Assembly: GCF_014857905.1 (NCBI RefSeq)
Contig: NZ_JACYXE010000009.1
Span: forward strand, 62,001-126,000
Direction of reading: 5' to 3'
DNA length: 64,000 nt
Origin: Agilicoccus flavus
GTDB lineage: Bacteria > Actinomycetota > Actinomycetes > Actinomycetales > Dermatophilaceae
Of this stretch, positions 28,488 to 36,547 are shown piece by piece (the first letter of the stretch is position 1; each line of letters begins with the position of its first letter). The notes beneath the pieces are model-generated. The model did not search any database. It was not told where the DNA came from and saw only the letters and a program-made list of their open reading frames with translations. The position numbers were made by a program, and so were the translations under genes.

Positions 28488-29269
28488 CCGACGCCCGCGT
28501 GTGGACCCGTTACGTCGCGATCGGCGACTCGTTCACCGAGGGCATGAGCGACGCCCACCCCACCCGGGCCGACGTCTACGTCGGTTGGGCCGATCGTCTC
28601 GCCGCCCACCTCGCCGCCGTCGCCGAGGGCGAGTTCACCTACGCCAACCTCGCGGTGCGCGGGCGGCTGCTCGACGACGTCACCGGCCACCAGCTGCCCG
28701 CCGCTCTCGCGCTGGAGCCGGACCTCGTGAGCATCGTGGGCGGGGGCAACGACATCCTGCGCCCGAAGGCCGACATCGACGCGCTCGCCGGGCGGCTCGA
28801 GGAGGCCGTCGTCCGGATCCGCGCGACGGGCGCCGACGTCCTCCTCGCGACCCCCACGGACCCGCGCGACGCCCCCGTCATTCGGCACGTACGCGGGCGG
28901 CACGCCACGTTCACGGCGCACATCTGGTCCATCGCCCGCCGGCACGGCTGCGCCGTCATCGACCAGTGGGGCCTCGACGCCCTCAAGGACTGGCGCATGT
29001 GGAGCGAGGACCGCATCCACATGACCCCCGAGGGGCACCGCCGGGTGGCGCTCGCCGCCTTCGCCGCGCTCGGCCACGCCCCGGAGGAGACCGAGTGGGC
29101 CACCCCGCTCCCGCCCGCGCCGCCGGTGCCGCGCGTCGACCGACTGCGCGCCGACCGCGCCTGGGCCCGTGAGCACCTCGGGCCGTGGGTGCAGCGCCGG
29201 CTCACGGGGCGCTCCTCCGGCGACCACCGCACCCCCAAGCGCCCGGAACCGCTGCGCCCGGAACGGTGA
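28484..29269 (+). CDS. SGNH/GDSL hydrolase
   Basis: 261 residues from a GTG overlapping the ung stop. Block I is AIGDSFTEG with nucleophile Ser16, block II has the Gly of LAVRGR, block III is GGGNDI, and block V is [11 protein letters not shown] with Asp176 and His179. Members cleave esters of lipids, sugars or small molecules. No signal peptide is present, so it is probably cytoplasmic. The last 70 residues are Pro/Arg-rich and outside the fold. Coupling to ung is conserved in many actinomycetes as far as I recall, but no functional link is known. Confidence 0.88.
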   Translation: MTDARVWTRYVAIGDSFTEGMSDAHPTRADVYVGWADRLAAHLAAVAEGEFTYANLAVRGRLLDDVTGHQLPAALALEPDLVSIVGGGNDILRPKADIDALAGRLEEAVVRIRATGADVLLATPTDPRDAPVIRHVRGRHATFTAHIWSIARRHGCAVIDQWGLDALKDWRMWSEDRIHMTPEGHRRVALAAFAALGHAPEETEWATPLPPAPPVPRVDRLRADRAWAREHLGPWVQRRLTGRSSGDHRTPKRPEPLRPER

Positions 29270-29296
29270 CCGACCCCGCGGATCGGGCCGCGCCCC

Positions 29297-29959
29297 TCAG
29301 GCAGGGGCGGCCACGAGGGGACTGAGCCGCAGGACCCGCCCCAGCCGGCGGGTCAACGCCGCCGGGCCCTGGCAGGTCACCCGCCCGTCGCGCAGGGCCG
29401 CCGACAACGTCAGGCGGCCGAGCCACACCAGGTACAGGGCCGCGAGCTCGGCCCGCCGCACGACGTCGACGGCGTACCCGGCGTCCGTGCGACACACCGA
29501 CGGCGTCCCCCGCTCGATGACGAACCAGAAGCGCCGTGGGTGGTCGGCGAACGTCAGCTCGATGACGTGGCGGTGGCCCGGCCAGTCGGGGGTGTCGAGG
29601 CGGGCGTGCATCCACCAGGCGAGCAGGTCCGGGTCGAGTTCTGTCGGCTGCGGGTCGCCGAACGCCCACCGGCTGCCCCATTCCCCGAGCCCCCAGAGGA
29701 CGGGCTGCAGCGCCCGGCCCGCGTCCGTGAGCAGGTAGGCCCCGTCGAGTCGCTCGACGACTCCGTCGGCGACGAGACGACGCAGGCGCTTGGCGAGCAG
29801 GCTGCGAGACAGCCCCGGCAGGCCGCGGGACAGGTCGTTGAACCGGGTGGTCCCCAGGGTGAGGTCACGCAGGATGAGGAACGACCAGCGTTCGCCGAGG
29901 ACGTCGAGTGCGCGCGAGAGGGGACAGTATTGCCCGTACGTGAGACGTTCGGACTCCAT
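29297..29959 (-). CDS. HxlR-family winged-helix regulator
   Basis: 220 residues. The HxlR DNA-binding domain (about 1-100) shows YCPLSRALDVLGERW, LILRDLTLGTTRFNDLSRGL and LSRSLLAKRLRRLVADGVVER. The extra C-terminal domain (about 110-220) is SCP2-like and probably binds a ligand. AGGAGGCC precedes the ATG. The gene diverges from a methyltransferase, with a GTAC-type palindrome between them. Confidence 0.88.
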   Translation of the reverse strand: MESERLTYGQYCPLSRALDVLGERWSFLILRDLTLGTTRFNDLSRGLPGLSRSLLAKRLRRLVADGVVERLDGAYLLTDAGRALQPVLWGLGEWGSRWAFGDPQPTELDPDLLAWWMHARLDTPDWPGHRHVIELTFADHPRRFWFVIERGTPSVCRTDAGYAVDVVRRAELAALYLVWLGRLTLSAALRDGRVTCQGPAALTRRLGRVLRLSPLVAAPA

Positions 29960-29993
29960 GGCGGCCTCCTTCCACCAGTATCGGTCCATGAAG

Positions 29994-30012
29994 CTGTACC
30001 GGACAGGTACAG
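29994..30012. promoter_or_regulatory. GTACC-type inverted repeat, candidate HxlR operator
   Basis: CTGTACC-GGACA-GGTACAG is a perfect 7-5-7 inverted repeat, 35 bases before the regulator ATG and 45 before the divergent methyltransferase. HxlR-family proteins are known to bind GTAC-containing palindromes, so this is a good candidate site for control of both genes. Confidence 0.55.
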
Positions 30013-30057
30013 ATCCTGGACTGGGCCGATGCCCCGCCGCGGAGGACCGTCGATGGC

Positions 30058-31014
30058 ATGACGACCTTCGCTCGCCCCGCCCCGCCCCCGACGTCGACCG
30101 ACTCCGCTTCGCACCCGACCGACGGGACCGCCACAGCCGACACGACCGCCTCTGCACGAGGGGCCCACGACGCACTGACCGCCGACCTCGCACTCAAGGC
30201 GGCCCACCGCGCCATGTGGGCCACCGGCGACTATCCGCGCCTGGCCCGCGACCTCGTGGCCCCGCTCGGCCCCGCCCTCGTCGCAGCGCTCGGCGTCTCC
30301 GCCGGCGAAGGCGTCCACGACGTGGCGTGTGCGGGAGCGAGGAACGCCGCCCTCGCGGCGGCGCGCGTCGGGGCCGAAGTCACGGCCTCCGACCTCACGC
30401 CCGAACTCGTCGACGCGGGACGGGCGCGCGCCGAGGCCGAGGGCCTCACCCTGCCCTGGCGCACCGCCGACGTGGAGCACCTCCCGTGCGATGACGGCCA
30501 GTTCGACGTCGTCACCTCCTGCATCGGGGTGATGTTCGCGCCGCACCACGCCCTGGCTGCGGCCGAGCTCGTGCGCATCTGCCGCCCCGGAGGCCGCATC
30601 GGGATCCTCGCGTGGACGCCGGGCGGGTTCATCGGGAGGATGTTCGCCGTCATGCGCCCCTTCGCCCCGCCGCCACCCCCCGGGGCGTCCCCGCCTCCCC
30701 TGTGGGGCGACGAGGCGTACGTGCGTGAGCTGCTCGGATCGGGCGTCACCGACGTCGTCTCCCGGGTCGCCACACTCCGCGTGACCCGCTTCGAGACCCC
30801 GCAGCAGTTCAGGGAGTACTTCGCGGCGACCTACGGGCCGACCATCGCGGTACGTGCGTATGCGGGGCGACAGGGCCGCGGCGACGAACTGGACGCGGCG
30901 CTCGACGCCCTCGCCGCCGACGCGCTCGCCGCCGACGGGCGAACCGGCGGGGGCGACGAGGCGGGCATGGACTGGGAGTACCGCATCCTCACCGCCCGAC
31001 GCGCGGGCGGCTGA
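30058..31014 (+). CDS. Class I SAM-dependent methyltransferase
   Basis: 318 residues. The first 35 residues are Thr/Ser/Pro-rich. The methyltransferase core (about 75-200) has VHDVACAGARNAALAA in place of the usual DxGxGxG (Gly-poor motif I), DLTPELVDAGR, CDDGQFDVVTSCIGVMFAPH and RICRPGGRIGI. A Pro-rich loop (FAPPPPPG) follows, then an alpha-helical substrate region. It resembles UbiE/Methyltransf_11 proteins found beside HxlR-type regulators. The substrate is unknown. Confidence 0.82.
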   Translation: MTTFARPAPPPTSTDSASHPTDGTATADTTASARGAHDALTADLALKAAHRAMWATGDYPRLARDLVAPLGPALVAALGVSAGEGVHDVACAGARNAALAAARVGAEVTASDLTPELVDAGRARAEAEGLTLPWRTADVEHLPCDDGQFDVVTSCIGVMFAPHHALAAAELVRICRPGGRIGILAWTPGGFIGRMFAVMRPFAPPPPPGASPPPLWGDEAYVRELLGSGVTDVVSRVATLRVTRFETPQQFREYFAATYGPTIAVRAYAGRQGRGDELDAALDALAADALAADGRTGGGDEAGMDWEYRILTARRAGG

Positions 31015-31086
31015 GCCCGATCGCCGCGCCCGGACCGGGTCGTTCGACGACCCTGGTGCCGCCGCGCGCGCCTAGACTCGCCGACC

Positions 31087-32091
31087 ATGGAGACGCGCAT
31101 TCTCGGACGGACAGGGCGCGAGGTCGGCGTCATCGGGCTCGGCTGCTGGCAGATCGGGGGCGGCTGGGGTGAGGTCGACGAGGACGACGCCCTGGCCACG
31201 CTGGAGGCCGCGGCCGACGCGGGCGTCACGTTCCTCGACACCGCGGACGTGTACGGCGACGGGCGCAACGAGCGACTCATCGGACGCTTCCTCGCCGAGC
31301 GGGCAGGAAGCGGCGGGCCGGGGACGTCGCCCCTGGTCGTCGCGACGAAGATGGGCCGACGCGCCGATCCCCACGACCCCTCGGCCTACACCCTCGATGC
31401 GTTCCGCCGGTGGAACGACGACAGTCGCGCCAACCTGGGCGTCGACCGGCTCGACCTCGTGCAGCTGCACTGCCCGCCGACGCCCGTGTACTCCCTCGAC
31501 CAGGTCTTCGACGACCTCGACACCCTGGTGGAGGAGGGCCGCACGGCGGCCTACGGGGTCTCGGTCGAGACGTGCGAGGAGGCCCTGAGCGCCATCGCGC
31601 GACCGCATGTCGCCACGGTCCAGATCATCGTCAACGCCTTCCGGCGCAAGCCGCTGGAGCGGGTGCTGCCCGCTGCCGCGGCCGCGGGGGTCGGCATCAT
31701 CGCGCGAGTGCCGCTGGCGAGCGGGCTGCTGACGGGCCGCTACGACGAGTCGACGACCTTCGACGCCGACGACCACCGGACCTTCAACCGCCGCGGGGAG
31801 GCGTTCGACGTCGGCGAGACCTTCGCCGGGGTCCCCTTCGAGGTGGGCGTCGCCGCCGCCCGCGAGGTCGCCGCGCTCACCCCCGACGGCGTCGGCACGG
31901 CGCAGGTGGCGCTGCGGTGGATCCTCGACCAGCCCGGCGTGAGCACCGTCATCCCCGGTGCCCGGAACGGTGAGCAGGCCCGCGGCAACGCGGCGGCGGC
32001 CGACCTCACCCGACTCGACGCCGGCACCCTCGCGCGCATCGAACGGATCTACGACGAGCGGATCCGCGAGCACGTACACACCCGCTGGTGA
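31087..32091 (+). CDS. Aldo/keto reductase
   Basis: 334 residues. It reduces aldehydes or ketones with NADPH in a TIM barrel. The tetrad is visible as Asp-Tyr in FLDTADVYGDG, Lys in VATKMGRR and His in DLVQLHCPP. NADPH-binding elements near the C-terminus read STVIPGARNGEQARGN. A TAGACT box ends 8 bases before the ATG, and no ribosome binding site is seen, so the mRNA is probably leaderless. Confidence 0.9.
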   Translation: METRILGRTGREVGVIGLGCWQIGGGWGEVDEDDALATLEAAADAGVTFLDTADVYGDGRNERLIGRFLAERAGSGGPGTSPLVVATKMGRRADPHDPSAYTLDAFRRWNDDSRANLGVDRLDLVQLHCPPTPVYSLDQVFDDLDTLVEEGRTAAYGVSVETCEEALSAIARPHVATVQIIVNAFRRKPLERVLPAAAAAGVGIIARVPLASGLLTGRYDESTTFDADDHRTFNRRGEAFDVGETFAGVPFEVGVAAAREVAALTPDGVGTAQVALRWILDQPGVSTVIPGARNGEQARGNAAAADLTRLDAGTLARIERIYDERIREHVHTRW

Positions 32092-32104
32092 GTGCGCCGG
32101 AGGG

Positions 32105-32122
32105 GTCGACCGACCGGTCGAC
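32105..32122. terminator. Bidirectional hairpin between aldo/keto reductase and threonine aldolase genes
   Basis: GTCGACC and GGTCGAC pair around GACC in the 49-base gap between two convergent genes. Confidence 0.45.
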
Positions 32123-32140
32123 GGCCCGGCGCCACGCCCG

Positions 32141-33322
32141 TCAGCGGGCGGCCGACTCCTCCCGCAGGGCGTCGGCGAACCCCGCGACGTCGCCCTCGGT
32201 CGTGTCGAAGCTGCACATCCAGCGCACCTCGCCGGTCGCCTCGTCCCACACGTAGAAGGGGTAGCGGGCCTGCACCCGCCGGGTCACCTCGGGCGGCAGG
32301 ATCGCGAACACGGCGTTGGCGGCGGGCTCGCGCGTGAGGCGGACGCCGTCGATGTCGCGGACGGCGTCGGCCAGCCGCCGCGCCATGTCGTTGGCGTGGC
32401 CGGCCCCACGGCGCCACAGCTCCCCCTCGAGCAGGGTGAGCAGTTGCACCGACAGGAACCGCATCTTCGAGGCGAGCTGGCCGTTGAGCTTGCGGGCGAA
32501 CAACGGCCGGCTCACGGCGTCGGGATCGAGCACGACGACGGCCTCGGCGCCCATGAGCCCGTTCTTCGTCCCGCCGAAGGAGAGGACGTCGACCGCGACG
32601 TCGGTCGTGATCGCGCGCAGCGGCACCCCCAGCGCGACCGCGGCGTTCGCCAGGCGGGCGCCGTCGAGGTGCACCCGCATCCCCTTGGCGTGGGCGTGGT
32701 CGGCGACGGCACGCAGCTCGTCGGGCGTGTACAGCGTGCCCAGCTCGGTGCTCTGCGTGACGGACACGACCGCGGGCTGCGCGTGGTGCTCGTCGCCCCA
32801 CCCGTAGGCCACCCGGTCGACGAGCTCGGGCGTGAGCTTGCCGTCGGGGGTCTCGACCGTCTCGAGCTTGAGCCCCGCGATCTTCTCGGGGGCCCCGCAC
32901 TCGTCGGTGTTGATGTGGGCGCTGCGGGCGCACACGACGCTGTCCCACCGCTGCGTCATGAGGTCGAGCGAGACGACGTTCGCGCCGGTCCCGTTGAACA
33001 CCGGGTACACCTCCGCGCGGTCCCCGAACTCGCGCCGGACCGCGTCGGCGAGGGCGGCCGTGTACGCATCGGCGCCGTAGGCGCGCTGGTGCCCGCCGTT
33101 GGCGAGCGTGAGCGCCTCGAGCACCTCGGGGTGCACCCCCGAGTAGTTGTCGCTGGCGAAGCCGCGGAAGTCGGCGTCGTGCAGGCGGGTGAGGCCGGCG
33201 TGCGGGGTGCCGCCGGGCCGCGGCGCGGACAGCGCCGCCTCGCGGGTCTCCTCCGCGGTGTCGGCCGCGCGCGCCTCACCCTGTTCGCCGTGATCGGTCT
33301 GGTCGTCGTGTCGTGCGTTCAC
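32141..33322 (-). CDS. Low-specificity L-threonine aldolase (PLP enzyme)
   Basis: 393 residues from GTG 33322. It cleaves threonine-like beta-hydroxy amino acids to glycine and an aldehyde. Evidence: FASDNYSGVHPEVLEAL at the N-terminus, FNGTGANVVSL, HLDGARLANA (PLP Asp) and SFGGTKNGLMGAEA with the PLP Lys253. A charged 40-residue extension precedes the fold. The gene overlaps the SDR gene by 4 bases, and that in turn overlaps the DUF6421-like gene, so the three form one tight operon. Confidence 0.9.
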   Translation of the reverse strand: MNARHDDQTDHGEQGEARAADTAEETREAALSAPRPGGTPHAGLTRLHDADFRGFASDNYSGVHPEVLEALTLANGGHQRAYGADAYTAALADAVRREFGDRAEVYPVFNGTGANVVSLDLMTQRWDSVVCARSAHINTDECGAPEKIAGLKLETVETPDGKLTPELVDRVAYGWGDEHHAQPAVVSVTQSTELGTLYTPDELRAVADHAHAKGMRVHLDGARLANAAVALGVPLRAITTDVAVDVLSFGGTKNGLMGAEAVVVLDPDAVSRPLFARKLNGQLASKMRFLSVQLLTLLEGELWRRGAGHANDMARRLADAVRDIDGVRLTREPAANAVFAILPPEVTRRVQARYPFYVWDEATGEVRWMCSFDTTEGDVAGFADALREESAAR

Positions 33323-34131
33323 GGCACGAGGGTCTCGCGTCGGCCGACGAGCTCGTCGGCCGGGGTGTCCCAGAGGCGCGTGAGCCGGGTGGCGAGGTCG
33401 TCCACGTGGGTGTACCCCGAGAAGGCCGCGTCGGGTTTCGCGGCGCGCATGACGTCGGTGAGCAGCGCCTTCACGCGGACGATCACGGCCGCCGCGGCCG
33501 GCCGGGCCGCCTCGTCGGCCGTGACGTTGCCCGCTTCTGCGACACCTCGACCGGCGCCCGACGCCGCGCGGGCGAACGAGTCGCCCACGGCGAGGGTCCA
33601 CGCCTCCGCGGCGGCCTTGGCCGCGGCGTAGGCCGCGTTCGTCGCGGTGGGCGCTTCGACCTGGACCGTCGACACGATCGCGAGCCGGCCCCCGGAGGAG
33701 ACGAGGTCGTCGTGGAACGCGCGCGTCGTGTGCGCCAGCGTGACGACGATCATGTCCTGCAGCCACGCCCAGTCGGCGAGGTCGCTCCCCACGATCCCCT
33801 TTCCGCCCCGCCAGCCGCCGACGAGGTGCACGAGCCCGTCGACCCGACCGTGCTCGGCACGGACGCCGGCCGCCCACGCGGAGATGGCCGCCTCGTCGAG
33901 GAGGTCGACGACCGCGGCCTGCGCCCGCCCCCCGGACCCGGCCGCGGTGGCCGCCGCGGTGGCGGCGTCGACGACCGGGGCGAGGCGCGCGGCGTCCCGG
34001 CCCGCCGCGACGACATGGGCGCCGGCCACGGCGAGCGCGGAGACGAGCGGCGGACCCGCCGCCCCGGCGGCGCCCGCGACGACGACGACCCGCCCGGTCA
34101 GGTCCGGCGTCGAGGCCTCGGGCGCGCTCAT
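33319..34131 (-). CDS. Short-chain dehydrogenase/reductase
   Basis: 270 residues. The nucleotide motif is VVVVAGAAGAAGPPL, a Gly-rich variant, followed by HLVGGWRGG in the NNAG-like position, a catalytic Ser in IVSTVQV, and YAAAKAAAEAW (Tyr-x-x-x-Lys). The C-terminus HVDDLATRLTRLWDTP is typical of small actinomycete SDRs. Located between the threonine aldolase and the DUF6421-like protein with 4-base overlaps on both sides, it should act in the same unknown pathway. Confidence 0.88.
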   Translation of the reverse strand: MSAPEASTPDLTGRVVVVAGAAGAAGPPLVSALAVAGAHVVAAGRDAARLAPVVDAATAAATAAGSGGRAQAAVVDLLDEAAISAWAAGVRAEHGRVDGLVHLVGGWRGGKGIVGSDLADWAWLQDMIVVTLAHTTRAFHDDLVSSGGRLAIVSTVQVEAPTATNAAYAAAKAAAEAWTLAVGDSFARAASGAGRGVAEAGNVTADEAARPAAAAVIVRVKALLTDVMRAAKPDAAFSGYTHVDDLATRLTRLWDTPADELVGRRETLVP

Positions 34132-36350
34132 GCCGGCACCCCCTGCGTCTCGCGAGCGGGTGGCTGTGACGGCGACGAAGACGGGGCGCGACCGGCGGAA
34201 CCCTCGCCGGAGTCGCCGTCGCCGGCGGTCACCTCGTGGTGCCCGCGCCCGGTGATCCCGCGCGTGGAGGCGACGACGGGCGCGAGCTTGCCGCGCAGCG
34301 CCTCGAAGAAGACGTTGAGCGGGAACTCGTCGGGCAGGACGAGGTCGACGAGCCCCCGGGGCGGCCCGTCGAGCGGGAGGGCGTCCGGTCCCTTGGCCCA
34401 CGTCGAGCGCGGGTGCGGGGCGACGTGCGCGCTGACGAACGCGTAGGAGGCGATCCAGTGGGCGACCTTGCTGCGGTCGATGCCGTCGCGGTAGAGCGCC
34501 TCGACCTCGTCGCACAGGGCGACGACGGTCTCGGGCACGCGGCGCCAGTCGAAGGTGAGCCGGTTGTCGGTCCAGCGCAGCGCGTCGTGGCGGTGCAGGT
34601 AGGCGAAGAGCAGTTGCCCGCCGAGCCCGTCGTAGTTGCGGACCCGCTCCCCGGTGATCGCGAACCGGAAGATCCGGTCGAAGACGATCGCGTACTGCAC
34701 GCCCCGGGCGAACGGCTGGCCGCGCCCCTCGAGGACGACGGCCTGGCGGAACGTGTTGAGGTCGCAGCGCAGCTCCTCGAGCGCGTACATCCAGAACGGC
34801 ATCCGCTGCTTGATCATGAAGGGGTCGAACGGCAGGTCGCCGTGGCTGTGCGTGCGGTCGTGGACGAGGTCCCACATCGCGAAGACCGACTGGGCCAGCT
34901 CCTGCGAGACGACGAGCCGCTCGGCGTCCGGCGGCAGGTCGAGCTTGAGCAGGTCCGCGGCCGCCCCGGTGACGGCCCGGAACCGGGCGGCCTCCCGGTC
35001 GGAGAAGATCGCGCCCCACGTGAACCGCGGCACCTCGCGGACCGCGACGGTCTCGGGGAAGAGGACGGCGGAGTTCGTGTCGTAGCCGCTCGTGAAGTCG
35101 ACGAAGTCGAACGACAGGAACGCCGGGTTGTCGAAGTCGCGCTCGATCTGCGCGAGCCAGTCGGGCCAGAAGACCGAGCACAGCACGGCCTCGACGTTGC
35201 GGTTCGGGTTGCCGTTCTGGGTGTACATCGGGAAGACGACGAGGTGGACGACCCCGTCGGCGCGGCTGCGCTCGGGGCGGAAGGCCAGGAGCGAGTCGAG
35301 GAAGTCGGGCACCCCGAACCCGGTGTCGGCCCAGCGCGCCAGGTCGGCCCGGACTGCGTCGAGGTACTCGGCGTCGTGCGGGAACTCGGGCGCGAGCGCG
35401 GCGATCCCGGCGACGACGCGGCCGACGAGCGCGGCCGCGACGCCGTGCTGACCGGCGTCGGGAATCGAGCCGTCCTTCACCTGCAGCGGCCGCAGCGCCT
35501 CGACGGCCGCCTTGAGGTCGAGCCAACGGGGGTCGCTCGCCCACGCCCGCCCGGGCGCGCGGGGCTCGGGGGCCGCCGCCGCCGAGCCCGCGGCCCACGT
35601 CACCGCGTTGGTCCACAGCGTGCGGTGGTCGAGCTCGGCGATGGAGTCGTCCCCGAAGAGGTCGGAGTCGGCGAAGACGACGACCCGCCCGCGGCCGACC
35701 CGCACCGCCGCCGCCAGCGGCGCGCCCGGCGGGAACGCCTGCGCGCCCGTCCGGGCGAGCACCTGCGCGGCGGCGCCACCACCCGCCTGCTCGCCCCCGA
35801 CCTCCAACGCGCCCGCACGGTAGAAGCAGACCTGCCCCACGCCGGCGAGCACGCCCTGGCCGGCCCCCGCACCGAGGTCGGCGAGGACCCACGCCGAGAC
35901 GCGGTTGTGCCGGCTCGTGCCGTCGTGGCACGTCAGGCTCCGGACGTGCACCCCGAAGCGGCGCAGCAGCTCGTCGAGGTTGGTGCCGTACTTGTCCTGG
36001 TCGCACTCGGCGAGGACGACGAGGCCGCCGCCCGCGTGGACGAACGCCTCGAGCGCGTCGATCTCGCCGGCGGCGAAGACCGGAGACCCGGCCCCCGAGC
36101 TGCGCTCCGAGCCGAGCTGCGCGGGGTGGGCGATCACGAGGACGTCCCCCGGCGCCACGGCCTGGTCGATCGGCCCCTGCGTGTGCGCGACCACCTCGAA
36201 CCCCCGGTGACGCAACGCCTCGGCGGCCAGTGCGTAGGAGGCGTCCGCCGGCTGGGCCGGGTTGATGCGGGCCGCGACGGCCGGGTCGAGCGACCAGGCC
36301 TCGCTGTGCGACTCGTCCATGACCACGCGCGGGAACACGCCCATCCTCAT
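34128..36350 (-). CDS. DUF6421-like protein with N-terminal GATase-like domain
   Basis: 740 residues. The first 260 or so resemble a class I glutamine-amidotransferase/DUF4350 fold (VVMDESHSEAWSL, GDVLVIAHPAQ, HAGGGLVVLAECDQDKYG, GRGRVVVFADSDLFGDD) without a clear catalytic Cys-His-Glu set. The rest, about 275-715, resembles the DUF6421 proteins I know from streptomycetes. It carries a candidate metal site: HDRTHSHGDLPFDPF near residue 500, then MYALEELRCDLNTFRQ. The tail is Ser/Pro-rich. It is the first gene of the operon with the SDR and threonine aldolase. Function is unknown, and the family assignment is from memory. Confidence 0.7.
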   Translation of the reverse strand: MRMGVFPRVVMDESHSEAWSLDPAVAARINPAQPADASYALAAEALRHRGFEVVAHTQGPIDQAVAPGDVLVIAHPAQLGSERSSGAGSPVFAAGEIDALEAFVHAGGGLVVLAECDQDKYGTNLDELLRRFGVHVRSLTCHDGTSRHNRVSAWVLADLGAGAGQGVLAGVGQVCFYRAGALEVGGEQAGGGAAAQVLARTGAQAFPPGAPLAAAVRVGRGRVVVFADSDLFGDDSIAELDHRTLWTNAVTWAAGSAAAAPEPRAPGRAWASDPRWLDLKAAVEALRPLQVKDGSIPDAGQHGVAAALVGRVVAGIAALAPEFPHDAEYLDAVRADLARWADTGFGVPDFLDSLLAFRPERSRADGVVHLVVFPMYTQNGNPNRNVEAVLCSVFWPDWLAQIERDFDNPAFLSFDFVDFTSGYDTNSAVLFPETVAVREVPRFTWGAIFSDREAARFRAVTGAAADLLKLDLPPDAERLVVSQELAQSVFAMWDLVHDRTHSHGDLPFDPFMIKQRMPFWMYALEELRCDLNTFRQAVVLEGRGQPFARGVQYAIVFDRIFRFAITGERVRNYDGLGGQLLFAYLHRHDALRWTDNRLTFDWRRVPETVVALCDEVEALYRDGIDRSKVAHWIASYAFVSAHVAPHPRSTWAKGPDALPLDGPPRGLVDLVLPDEFPLNVFFEALRGKLAPVVASTRGITGRGHHEVTAGDGDSGEGSAGRAPSSSPSQPPARETQGVPA

Positions 36351-36504
36351 CGACCCCTTCGTCGTCCGATCGTGACGGGACCAGACTACGGGCCCGAGCT
36401 GTACCGGGTGGACGGTTCAGCGTCCTCGACAGTGCAGTCGGTCGGCGAGCACAACGGTCCGGCTCACCCCGCCCCGCCGCGCGCGCCGCCCGGGGGCGCA
36501 GGGT

Positions 36505-36510
36505 TACCCT
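36505..36510 (+). promoter_or_regulatory. Candidate -10 box of the formate dehydrogenase operon
   Basis: TACCCT lies 37 bases before the fdhA start and fits the TANNNT pattern of this genome. The leader would be about 30 bases and include the GGCGGAGG ribosome binding site. No -35 is clear. Confidence 0.35.
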
Positions 36511-36547
36511 TCCGGGACAGCTGTTCCCACCACGGCGGAGGTTCGCG

